Assembly (NCBI GenBank): GCA_021796135.1
Contig: JAJYOQ010000219.1
Coordinates: 1 to 6,922 of the forward strand
Direction: 5' to 3'
Length of the DNA stretch: 6,922 nucleotides
Source of the DNA: Bacteroidota bacterium
Lineage (GTDB): Bacteria; Bacteroidota; Ignavibacteria; Ignavibacteriales; Ignavibacteriaceae
Shown: piece after piece, positions 1 to 5,376 of the stretch
Numbering within the stretch: position 1 is the stretch's first letter
Layout: every line of letters begins with the position of its first letter
Made by a program: the position numbers and the translations under genes
The notes under the pieces: model-generated
Databases searched by the model: none
The model's input: the letters and a program-made list of their open reading frames with translations, nothing else
Told to the model about the DNA's origin: nothing

Positions 1-60
1 TTAAGACCTGTTTTACGAAGAATGTTTTACCGGCAATTTAATTTTAATAAATATGAATGA
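1..60 (+). CDS. 3' end of an unidentified upstream gene (frame uncertain)
   Basis: Only the last few codons of an upstream gene can lie here. Two forward frames are open from the window edge. One reads to TGA at 58-60 (19 residues, ending FNFNKYE) and would overlap the tsaB start by 8 bases. The other reads to TAA at 37-39 (12 residues, ending VLPAI) and would stop 13 bases before tsaB. The third frame is tsaB's own and has TAA at 2-4. No domain can be recognised in so short a tail. tsaE is a frequent neighbour of tsaB in bacteria, but nothing here demonstrates it. The tight spacing suggests that tsaB is co-transcribed with whatever precedes it. Confidence 0.3.
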   Translation, partial: LRPVLRRMFYRQFNFNKYE

Positions 61-733
61 TCCTAAACCTATATTGTCTATAGAGACATCTCAAAACCTT
101 TGCAGCGCTTGTGTTTATTATACAGATGAAAAGTTCTATGAAATGAACTTTAATTATAAAAATTCACATGCTGAAAAATTGTTTGAAATCATTGATGCTG
201 TACTTAATATGGCATCAATTAGACCTAATGAATTAGATGCAATCGGAGTTTCCGCAGGACCCGGATCATTTACCGGTCTTCGCATTGGAATGGCAGCTGC
301 TAAAGGGATTGCTTATGGCGCTAAAATTGCGGTTATTCCTGTCCCGACTTTTGAAGCATTTGCATTTCAGCTTTCTGACTATTTGCCCGATCAGACTGAG
401 TTTATGATTGCAAATAAAGTTAATATGGAAGAGCTTTATTTTGCTAAGTTTCAAATTAAATCTAATAGTTATATATTTGTAAACAATTTGGAGTTGGTTA
501 CTCGGAGTGAATTCAGTAAAAGGAATTATTCCGGACTTGTTTTCGGGAATTCCGGTTTAATTGAATCAGAAAATTTCAATAAAAAATTGTCTTCACCTAA
601 TTCTTTATATATTGCTAAATGGTCTAAAGTTTTTGGCGATTCTTTTAGAACTTTTGATTATGATTTTCTTGAGCCTAATTACCTAAAGAATTTTATTGTG
701 AAGGAAAGAAAAGATGGTCATAAAAATTTTTAG
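53..733 (+). CDS. tsaB: tRNA threonylcarbamoyladenosine biosynthesis protein TsaB
   Basis: TsaB is the non-catalytic ASKHA-fold partner of TsaD in the cytoplasmic TsaB-TsaD-TsaE complex that installs t6A at position 37 of ANN-decoding tRNAs. The 226 residues match the usual length of about 220-240. The N-terminal SIETS (9-13) is the family's phosphate-loop strand. SHAEKL (38-43) resembles the conserved H-[ST]-E-x-L region. The signature runs from about 66 to 85 and contains SAGPGSFTGLRIG. Near the C terminus PNYLKNF (208-214) matches the family's P-x-Y-L-R ending. ATG 53 is the first usable start after the in-frame TAA at 2-4, and no clear Shine-Dalgarno precedes it, so translation may be coupled to the upstream gene. 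The 3' end overlaps the next gene by 20 bases. The call is confident. TsaD is the main paralogue, but it is longer and has metal-binding histidines not seen here. Confidence 0.95.
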   Translation: MNDPKPILSIETSQNLCSACVYYTDEKFYEMNFNYKNSHAEKLFEIIDAVLNMASIRPNELDAIGVSAGPGSFTGLRIGMAAAKGIAYGAKIAVIPVPTFEAFAFQLSDYLPDQTEFMIANKVNMEELYFAKFQIKSNSYIFVNNLELVTRSEFSKRNYSGLVFGNSGLIESENFNKKLSSPNSLYIAKWSKVFGDSFRTFDYDFLEPNYLKNFIVKERKDGHKNF

Positions 734-1445
734 TTTTGTCTTTTTATTTTTCTCCTTATTATTGGCACAACCAATTGGTCCAGTTGTCTCTGTTCCCAAA
801 ATAGATTATGATTTTAGTAATGCTCCGATTGGCACCTCTGTGGAACATTCGTTTGTAATTTATAACGGAGGCGGAAGTCTTTTAAAACTCGGTGATCTTA
901 GATCAAATTGTAAATGTATAACTGCAAATCTTGATAAAAATGAATTGAATCCAGGTGATTCTGCTCATGTAGATGTTACTTACGTCAGCAGGGGTAATTC
1001 AAACCCGCAGGATAACTTTATTATGATTAAAACAAACGATCCGAATAACCCTGACCTGAAATTATTTATTACGAGAGCTTTGCCTGATAACAGGCCAACT
1101 TTATCCGGAATGCCGGTTGATTCCTCATTCCATCCTACTATATATTTCAAGGAAAATAGTCATGACTTTGGAATAATTAAACAAGGGAAAGTTGTTGATT
1201 ATATATTTAAGTTTTCTAATACAGGTAATACTGCATTGATTATTAAAGATATTACAACTTCATGCGGGTGCACTGCAGCGGTTGCAAAAAGTAAAAAAAT
1301 ATTACCAGGTGATACTGGCGAACTTCGTGTGCAGTTTGATTCTTCCGGAAAAATTGGAAATGTTACCAGAATGATCTCTGTTGTTACTAATGATCCTAAA
1401 AATCCTCGGAAGATTTTAACTATTAATGCTGAAATAACAAAATAG
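714..1445 (+). CDS. Exported protein with two DUF1573 repeats
   Basis: This is a 243-residue secreted or periplasmic protein of unknown function. Residues 1-19 form a signal peptide: a Lys at 4, a Phe/Leu-rich core, and probable cleavage around LLLA-Q. There is no lipobox cysteine, so it is not an obvious lipoprotein. Two DUF1573 (Ig-like, ASPM/SPD-2/Hydin-related) repeats follow, at about 28-120 and 146-242. Each has the family pattern: a hydrophobic strand ending DF, G-x-x-x-x-x-x-F-x-x-x-N, then a Cys-x-Cys loop (C66/C68 and C184/C186, the second as SCGCT), then a PGD turn and a strand with TNDP. The paired cysteines in both repeats could form disulfides or bind metal, but this is inferred. 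DUF1573 proteins are abundant in Bacteroidota and relatives, and their roles are largely unknown. ATG 714 lies inside the end of tsaB and is preceded by AAGGA at 701-705, a good ribosome binding site. accD follows after 8 bases. The context gives little clue to its job. Confidence 0.88.
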   Translation: MVIKIFSFVFLFFSLLLAQPIGPVVSVPKIDYDFSNAPIGTSVEHSFVIYNGGGSLLKLGDLRSNCKCITANLDKNELNPGDSAHVDVTYVSRGNSNPQDNFIMIKTNDPNNPDLKLFITRALPDNRPTLSGMPVDSSFHPTIYFKENSHDFGIIKQGKVVDYIFKFSNTGNTALIIKDITTSCGCTAAVAKSKKILPGDTGELRVQFDSSGKIGNVTRMISVVTNDPKNPRKILTINAEITK

Positions 1446-1453
1446 AGAAAAAA

Positions 1454-2293
1454 ATGGCTTGGTTTAAACGATCAAAGGAAAATATTTCTCCAGACTCTCA
1501 AAAAAAAGACCTCCCTGACGGTCTGTGGGAAAAATGTTCAAACTGCGGCGAAATAATACATAAGAAACAACTTGAAAATAGTTTGTGGACCTGTACAAAA
1601 TGCGGTTTCCATTTCAGGATAGGTAGCCAGGAATATATTAATATCCTTTTAGATAAAGGATCTTTTAAAGAAATTGACAAGAAAATACGGTCAGGCGATC
1701 CTCTTGAATTTGAAGATACTAAGAAATATAAAGATAGAATTCATGAAACTATTAAGAAACTTGGACTTAATGATGCAGTTAAGACCGGTACTGGGAAAAT
1801 TAATGGGATGGATGTAGCTTTTGGATGCATGGATTTCAAATTCATCGGCGGAAGTATGGGATCTGTTGTAGGAGAAAAGTTAGCAAGAGTTATTGATAAA
1901 GCTTTTAAAAATAAAATTCCTTTAATTATTATTTCCGCAAGCGGAGGAGCAAGAATGATGGAAGGGGCTTTCTCTTTGATGCAAATGGCTAAAACCAGCT
2001 CCCGTTTAGCTAGATTAGCAGATGCTCATATACCTTATATCTCTGTTCTGACTGATCCTACCACTGGCGGCACAACTGCGAGCTATGCTATGCTTGGTGA
2101 TATCCATATTGCTGAACCACAAGCTCTGATTGGTTTTGCAGGCCCGAGGGTCATTAAACAAACAATTGGAAAAGATTTGCCTAAAGGTTTCCAAAAATCT
2201 GAGTTTCTATTAGAACAGGGATTTGTTGACATAATTTCACCTAGGAAAGAATTGAAAGATAGCATTTTTAATATATTAACTTTGCTAACCTGA
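1454..2293 (+). CDS. accD: Acetyl-CoA carboxylase carboxyltransferase subunit beta
   Basis: AccD is the beta subunit of the AccA2-AccD2 carboxyltransferase. It moves the carboxyl group from carboxybiotin on AccB to acetyl-CoA, making malonyl-CoA for fatty acid synthesis. At 279 residues it is of usual length. The N-terminal zinc ribbon is complete: C28-x2-C31-x15-C47-x2-C50. The crotonase-like carboxyltransferase domain follows, with the SASGGARM oxyanion-hole motif at 161-168, MQMAKTS at 176-182, [16 protein letters not shown] at 201-216 and GFAGPRVI at 227-234. The protein ends shortly after LEQGFVD, as is normal. The start ATG 1454 lies 8 bases after the DUF1573 stop, with only a weak purine-rich GAGAAA upstream, so it is probably translated by coupling. 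accA is not in the window. The stop TGA (2291-2293) overlaps the GAGG that probably serves panC. birA, whose product biotinylates the same enzyme, lies in the convergent unit about 1.6 kb away. Confidence 0.97.
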   Translation: MAWFKRSKENISPDSQKKDLPDGLWEKCSNCGEIIHKKQLENSLWTCTKCGFHFRIGSQEYINILLDKGSFKEIDKKIRSGDPLEFEDTKKYKDRIHETIKKLGLNDAVKTGTGKINGMDVAFGCMDFKFIGGSMGSVVGEKLARVIDKAFKNKIPLIIISASGGARMMEGAFSLMQMAKTSSRLARLADAHIPYISVLTDPTTGGTTASYAMLGDIHIAEPQALIGFAGPRVIKQTIGKDLPKGFQKSEFLLEQGFVDIISPRKELKDSIFNILTLLT

Positions 2294-2296
2294 GGT
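2292..2296 (+). promoter_or_regulatory. Ribosome binding site for panC, overlapping the accD stop
   Basis: GAGGT at 2292-2296 shares two bases with the accD TGA. Counting from GAGG, it lies 5 bases before the ATA codon at 2301. It is the only purine-rich element between the in-frame stop at 2286-2288 and the conserved part of PanC. It is therefore the main sequence argument for placing the panC start at 2301 and for coupling panC to accD translation. Confidence 0.5.
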
Positions 2297-2300
2297 CAAT

Positions 2301-3152
2301 ATAAAAGTCCTACGTAAAATTAAACAGGTACAGTCGTTAGTAAAAAAAATAAAAGCCGACGGAAAAACGATTGGATTTGTTCCTACCATGGGTTTTCTTC
2401 ATGAAGGACATCGTTCCCTAATACTAAAATCTAAGGAAATAGCGGATATTACTATTGTTTCGATTTTCGTTAATCCAACTCAATTTATGCCGGGAGAAGA
2501 CCTCGAGAAATATCCTCGTGATTTGGAACGAGATAAAAATATCCTAAAAAAAAACGATGTCGACTATCTCTTTTTCCCCGATTCCTCTGAAATTTATTTA
2601 AACGGATTTCAAACTTATGTAGAAGTTGAAAATTTATCTTCCCGGCTTGAAGGATTGTTCCGTCCTAATCATTTCAAAGGTGTCTCGACGATTGTTGCTA
2701 TACTTTTTAATTGTGTCTCTCCCGATTATGCATTCTTTGGTCAGAAAGATGCACAACAGGCAGCAGTTATTAAACAAATGGTTAAAGATTTAAAATATAA
2801 TTTGAAAATAATTGTGTGCCCCATAATTCGTGAAAAGGACGGTTTAGCCATGAGTTCACGAAATACTTACCTTTCCCCCGGCGAAAGGGTAGATGCTCTT
2901 ATATTATCTTCTTCTTTAAGACTTGCTGCTAATCTTGTTAAAAAGGGGGAAAGGATGCCTGGTATAATTACTGCCGAAATGATAAATAAGATTAATTCTG
3001 TCAACTCTTCAAAAATAGATTACGTGGAAATAGTCGATGCTGAAAATTTTCTTGTGCCGGATATCATTGAAAAAGGGAAAAAGTATTTTGTCTTAATTGC
3101 TTGCAGAATCGGTACTACGAGACTTATCGATAATACGCTTCTAACAATCTAG
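2301..3152 (+). CDS. panC: Pantothenate synthetase, probable ATA start codon
   Basis: PanC condenses pantoate with beta-alanine using ATP to give pantothenate, the precursor of coenzyme A. It is a cytoplasmic enzyme of the nucleotidylyltransferase superfamily. The first in-frame ATG (2388) falls inside the conserved VPTMG motif and would remove the first beta strand. The same frame stays open upstream to TAA at 2286-2288 and encodes a normal PanC N terminus (KVLRKIKQVQ, then ADGKTIGFVPTM). No ATG, GTG or TTG exists in that stretch. ATA at 2301 is the best start: GAGG lies 5 bases upstream, the product is 283 residues, and the PTMG methionine becomes residue 30, which as I recall is its place in the E. 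coli enzyme. ATT at 2319 is the alternative. Visible motifs are HEGH (34-37, HIGH-type), FVNPTQF (about 56-62), EGLFRPNHFKGV, FGQKDAQQ (about 146-153) and AMSSRN (183-188, KMSKS-type). The stop abuts the coaX stop on the other strand. Confidence 0.93.
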   Translation: MKVLRKIKQVQSLVKKIKADGKTIGFVPTMGFLHEGHRSLILKSKEIADITIVSIFVNPTQFMPGEDLEKYPRDLERDKNILKKNDVDYLFFPDSSEIYLNGFQTYVEVENLSSRLEGLFRPNHFKGVSTIVAILFNCVSPDYAFFGQKDAQQAAVIKQMVKDLKYNLKIIVCPIIREKDGLAMSSRNTYLSPGERVDALILSSSLRLAANLVKKGERMPGIITAEMINKINSVNSSKIDYVEIVDAENFLVPDIIEKGKKYFVLIACRIGTTRLIDNTLLTI

Positions 3153-3914
3153 TTACTTAATATTTGTATCATAAATCGATTTGACCCCCCAAAGAACTAA
3201 ATCCTTTTCGAACTGAAATTCAAAATCAATATATGGGAGGATGTTCTTCGCATTACCTCCGGTTATAAATATTTTTAATTGCTCGACAGAATAATTTTTT
3301 TGAATGCTGTCTAGCGTCCTATCCATTAAACCCAATGTGGAGTTTATTACTCCGCTTGCAAGTGAAGATTTAGTATCTTGTGCTATAATTTCAATATAAT
3401 CATTTTCATTTACGGAAGGTAAAAGTGCTGTGTCTTTTGAAAGAGAGTTGAACATCATTCTTACACCGGGGGCTATTAACCCACCGTTAAAAATTTGAGG
3501 GTATTTAATTACATTAATCGTTGTTGCCGTGCCCAAATCTATTGTAACAACAATACTTTTTGTCGAATAATTCTTAAAATCATTCGATTTCTTGAATAAA
3601 TATAATGCTCCTTCAGCAGAACAAATTCTATCTATACCAAGATTTTCTAAGGGTCGATATTCAATCGATAGATTAAATTTTAGTTTATGATCAATTATAA
3701 ATGGAGAAAAGTCAAAATTTGTCTTTATAAATTGGCTTATTTCTTTTTGTAATGCAGGAACTACCGAGGAAATTGCTATTTGAGAAGGCCTATTTTCTAT
3801 AAAAAAATCAAAAAGCTTATTTAAATCAGAAAAATTATAATAACCGGAGATTTCATCGCAATCAAAAGTTGCGACTTTAATATTTGTATTGCCGATATCG
3901 CAAGTATATAACAT
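3153..3914 (-). CDS. coaX: Type III pantothenate kinase
   Basis: CoaX phosphorylates pantothenate to 4'-phosphopantothenate, the first committed step of coenzyme A synthesis. Type III kinases are ASKHA-fold dimers that are generally not feedback-inhibited by CoA and need a monovalent cation. The 253 residues are a normal length. Family motifs are all present: DIGNTNIK (6-13, phosphate loop with the catalytic Asp6), SSVVPAL (49-55), NLGIDR (91-96), TIDLGTATT (124-132, second nucleotide motif), NGGLIAPG (143-150) and FITGGNA (216-222). The start ATG (3914-3912) overlaps the birA stop by one base as TAATG, so translation is almost certainly coupled. The 3' end is convergent with panC, and the two stop codons touch. 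coaX acts directly on the PanC product, so the two steps in a row are encoded on opposite strands here. No type I (coaA) or type II kinase is seen in the window. Confidence 0.95.
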   Translation of the reverse strand: MLYTCDIGNTNIKVATFDCDEISGYYNFSDLNKLFDFFIENRPSQIAISSVVPALQKEISQFIKTNFDFSPFIIDHKLKFNLSIEYRPLENLGIDRICSAEGALYLFKKSNDFKNYSTKSIVVTIDLGTATTINVIKYPQIFNGGLIAPGVRMMFNSLSKDTALLPSVNENDYIEIIAQDTKSSLASGVINSTLGLMDRTLDSIQKNYSVEQLKIFITGGNAKNILPYIDFEFQFEKDLVLWGVKSIYDTNIK

Positions 3915-4690
3915 TAGGAAGTGCTCACATCGCCAAAATGAATTCTTTCCAGCTTATCTTTCACTTTTAAAAGTAAGTATCCGTCGCTATCAATATCCTC
4001 AAAAATCCCATATTTAACTGAATCATTATCAGTGACTGAAATTTTATCTCCAATTAAAGTACATCTTTCTTTCCAATCTCTTAAAATAGATTCCGGAGAA
4101 GTTGGAATTTTTTCTATTACTTCTTCAAAAGTGTTTAAAAGCTCAGCAAGTAAAATTTCCCTATTTGCATTTGTCCCTTCTGTCTCAATCTTTATTGATG
4201 TTGGTTCTAAATTAAAATTTCCTTGAAACAATGATTGATTCACATTTAATCCAATTCCGATAACAAGTCTATCAACTTTATTTCCCTGAGAAGTCGATTC
4301 TAATAAAATCCCGCAAATCTTTTTCCCATTTACCAGTACATCGTTAGGCCATTTTAATTCAGATTTAAATTGGTAAAGCTTATCGATTGACATAGCAACA
4401 GATAACGAAGCTGCAAAATTTAACAAATTTAAATTGTTTGCTAATAATTTCTTATTTGTTAATAAAATTGAAAAAGTTAAGTTCTGTTCTTTTGCACTAT
4501 ACCAGACTCGCTCTTTTCTTCCCCGACCTTTAGACTGCTTTTCGGCTAATAATACTGTGCCGTCTATATTAAATTTATTCTCTTTATTAATTAATACTGA
4601 ATTAGTTGAATCAACTTCCTCAGAATAAATAAAATTTCTGCCTATGAATTCAGTATCTAGTTTTAAATCAAAACTTTCTAAATTGAACAA
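3914..4690 (-). CDS. birA: Biotin--[acetyl-CoA-carboxylase] ligase, monofunctional, TTG start
   Basis: BirA makes biotinyl-5'-AMP and transfers biotin to a lysine of the carboxyl carrier protein (AccB), activating acetyl-CoA carboxylase. The 258 residues start directly with the catalytic domain. EEVDSTNS (24-31) comes first, then the adenylate-binding loop GRGRKERVW (55-63), KWPNDV (113-118), KKICGIL (123-129) and GIGLNVN (145-151). A small SH3-like C-terminal domain (about 212-258) ends in HFGDVS. The N-terminal winged helix of E. coli BirA is absent, so this protein should not act as a biotin-operon repressor. The start must be non-ATG: TGA lies immediately upstream in frame (4693-4691), and no ATG occurs before the conserved region. 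TTG at 4690-4688 has GAGG 6 bases upstream and begins MFNLESF. coaX follows with a one-base overlap. The product acts on the complex whose AccD subunit is encoded in the convergent operon. Confidence 0.94.
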   Translation of the reverse strand: MFNLESFDLKLDTEFIGRNFIYSEEVDSTNSVLINKENKFNIDGTVLLAEKQSKGRGRKERVWYSAKEQNLTFSILLTNKKLLANNLNLLNFAASLSVAMSIDKLYQFKSELKWPNDVLVNGKKICGILLESTSQGNKVDRLVIGIGLNVNQSLFQGNFNLEPTSIKIETEGTNANREILLAELLNTFEEVIEKIPTSPESILRDWKERCTLIGDKISVTDNDSVKYGIFEDIDSDGYLLLKVKDKLERIHFGDVSTS

Positions 4691-4702
4691 TCAGAGCCTC
4701 AT
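4691..4702 (-). other. Four-codon start-stop leader carrying the birA ribosome binding site
   Basis: On the minus strand, directly before the birA TTG, the sequence reads ATG-AGG-CTC-TGA. This is a complete three-residue reading frame (Met-Arg-Leu) in the same frame as birA and touching its first codon. The GAGG within it (4701-4698) is well placed, 6 bases upstream, as the Shine-Dalgarno for the TTG start. The leader may be accidental. If translated, terminating ribosomes would stop exactly at the TTG and could reinitiate there. Confidence 0.4.
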
Positions 4703-4717
4703 AAAATTTTTCATTTA

Positions 4718-4746
4718 AAGATAAGCATTTTTACAAAAATTGTCAC
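4718..4746 (-). promoter_or_regulatory. Candidate sigma-70-type promoter for birA-coaX
   Basis: On the minus strand, GTGACA (4746-4741, five of six matches to TTGACA) is separated by exactly 17 bases from TATCTT (4723-4718, four of six matches to TATAAT). Transcription would start about 20 bases upstream of the TTG codon, leaving the GAGG in the leader. FCB-group primary sigma factors may use other motifs, so this is a pattern match only. The -35 element overlaps the leftmost TTGTCA half-site of the neighbouring inverted repeat, so a protein bound there could control this promoter. Confidence 0.35.
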
Positions 4747-4800
4747 ACTATATGCTATTAAAATGTAGTAGCATGACAATATGGCATAATGTTTGTCAAT
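4739..4800. repeat. Three alternating TTGTCA half-sites, possible operator
   Basis: ATTGTCA (4739-4745) is matched in inverted orientation by TGACAAT (4774-4780). Inside this pair a second inverted pair is nested: ATGCTA (4752-4757) and TAGCAT (4769-4774). A third half-site TTGTCA (4793-4798) makes another palindrome with TGACAA (4774-4779), spacing 13. Three copies in alternating orientation in about 60 bases between two divergent genes look like binding sites for a dimeric regulator. The sequence does not match the CIRCE element of HrcA. AT-rich DNA produces chance repeats, so this is tentative. Confidence 0.35.
4782..4797 (+). promoter_or_regulatory. Sigma-54-like element, distal copy
   Basis: TGGCATAATGTTTGTC has the -24 box TGGCA and, at the correct spacing, TTG followed by T where sigma-54 promoters have the C of GC. 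That gives GG-N10-GT instead of GG-N10-GC. It lies within the extended match AATATGGCATAA that is repeated 94 bases downstream. The imperfect -12 box makes it a weak candidate for an hsp20 promoter. Confidence 0.2.
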
Positions 4801-4844
4801 ATCGGGAGAAGCAAAACATTAAAAGAATTTCTCCTAATATATTG
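4797..4844 (+). repeat. Interrupted inverted repeat (possible mRNA hairpin) upstream of hsp20
   Basis: CAATAT (4797-4802) pairs with ATATTG (4839-4844). After a small internal loop (CG against TAAT), GGAGAA (4805-4810) pairs with TTCTCC (4829-4834), around an 18-base A-rich loop. The two stacked six-base stems are nested and in register. No U tract follows, so it is not an intrinsic terminator. It could be a regulator binding site, or an untranslated-leader structure if transcription begins upstream of it. Confidence 0.35.
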
Positions 4845-4870
4845 AAATTTAATATCTTATAGAAATTAAT
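4842..4870 (+). promoter_or_regulatory. Candidate sigma-70-type promoter for hsp20-dnaK
   Basis: TTGAAA (4842-4847, five of six matches to TTGACA) is followed after 17 bases by ATTAAT (4865-4870, four of six matches to TATAAT). It overlaps the right arm of the inverted repeat at 4797-4844. The region is very AT-rich, so chance matches are likely. It competes with the sigma-54-like element just downstream as the start of the hsp20 transcript. Confidence 0.22.
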
Positions 4871-4875
4871 AATAT

Positions 4876-4891
4876 TGGCATAAGAAGTGTT
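4876..4891 (+). promoter_or_regulatory. Sigma-54-like element, proximal copy
   Basis: TGGCATAAGAAGTGTT repeats the TGGCATAA of the element at 4782 and again has GG-N10-GT spacing. Transcription from here would begin near 4902 and leave a short leader of about 30 bases before hsp20. The -24 half is perfect and the -12 half is poor (GTGTT against TTGCT). The duplication is the stronger observation; the promoter type is a guess. Confidence 0.25.
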
Positions 4892-4917
4892 TATATAAAA
4901 ATAAATAAATTAAAAAA

Positions 4918-4941
4918 ATGGAACGATTTTATGATGAATAA
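4918..4941 (+). other. Seven-codon reading frame overlapping the hsp20 start
   Basis: ATG 4918 opens a short frame encoding MERFYDE and ends at TAA 4939-4941, 11 bases inside hsp20 in another frame. It follows an A-rich run with no Shine-Dalgarno of its own. The GGA of its first two codons is probably part of the hsp20 ribosome binding site. It is probably not a gene, but it could tune hsp20 translation if ribosomes use it. Confidence 0.2.
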
Positions 4942-5365
4942 TAATTATCAACCGACGAAAGATTATAATAATTCTTATTATGGTAATTGCAGGAAATTTT
5001 TTACTGATTTTCCGGAATTAGATTCAAATCTTTCATTTAATCCAAGAGTTAATATCTATGAAAGCTCAAATCAATTTAATTTTGAAATTGAATTGCCAGG
5101 AGTTAAAAAAGATGATCTAAAAGTGGTTTTTCAGGATGACACTTTAACAATTAGCGGAATGAAAAAGAATTTCACATCTGTCGAAAAAGGAAATCAAATA
5201 TTAATTAACGAAAGACATTTCGGAAATTTTAAGAGATTCTTCCGATTGATTGGTGGAATTAATCCGAATCAAATCGAAGCTAAATTTGAAGATGGTATCC
5301 TTTTTGTCACAATCACAAAAATTGAAGATAATACCTCAAAAGTTAAATCAATTGAAATTAAATAA
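4931..5365 (+). CDS. Small heat shock protein, Hsp20/alpha-crystallin family
   Basis: This is a 144-residue ATP-independent cytoplasmic holdase that oligomerises, binds unfolding proteins and passes them to DnaK. Residues 1-37 are a variable Asn/Tyr/Phe-rich N-terminal arm. The alpha-crystallin domain spans about 38-131: NPRVNIYE (37-44), the ELPGVKKDDLKV signature (54-65), LTISG (72-76), ERHFGNFKRFFRL (94-106), and the final A-x-x-x-x-G-(V/I)-L strand seen as AKFEDGILFVTI (117-128). The C-terminal tail carries IEI (141-143), the I-x-I motif that docks into a neighbouring subunit. Two adjacent ATG codons (4931, 4934) are possible starts; GGAA at 4920-4923 is 7 bases before the first. The gene is 58 bases upstream of dnaK in the same direction, which supports a shared chaperone transcript. 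The family is certain; a specific symbol such as hspA or ibpA is not justified. Confidence 0.94.
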   Translation: MMNNNYQPTKDYNNSYYGNCRKFFTDFPELDSNLSFNPRVNIYESSNQFNFEIELPGVKKDDLKVVFQDDTLTISGMKKNFTSVEKGNQILINERHFGNFKRFFRLIGGINPNQIEAKFEDGILFVTITKIEDNTSKVKSIEIK

Positions 5366-5376
5366 AATAACAAAAA

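Noticed and set aside
266..454. Open frame of 62 codons on the minus strand inside tsaB
   Set aside because: It lies wholly antisense to a well-conserved gene, has no recognisable motif and is best explained as a shadow frame.
1498..1680. Open minus-strand frame of 60 codons within accD
   Set aside because: It is antisense to the AccD zinc ribbon; its cysteines and histidines only mirror the coding strand. No ribosome binding site was evident.
2083..2265. Open minus-strand frame of 60 codons within the accD 3' part
   Set aside because: It is antisense to conserved AccD motifs, with no family resemblance.
2342..2554. Long A runs in panC (2342-2349 and nine A at 2546-2554) as possible frameshift sites
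   Set aside because: The reading frame and conserved motifs continue unbroken on both sides, so the sequence shows no frameshift. Such runs are expected in AT-rich coding DNA.
2388..3152. panC starting at the first ATG (2388)
   Set aside because: This start would begin inside VPTMG and delete the conserved first strand and helix, which are encoded in frame immediately upstream.
4032..4628. Two plus-strand open frames of 64 codons (4032-4226 and 4434-4628) antisense to birA
   Set aside because: Both lie opposite conserved BirA sequence, have low-complexity hydrophobic or Ser/Phe-rich products, and have no upstream signals.
4691..4930. CIRCE (HrcA) operator upstream of the chaperone genes
   Set aside because: The consensus TTAGCACTC-N9-GAGTGCTAA is absent. 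The TAGCAT/ATGCTA pair has neither the arm length nor the spacing.
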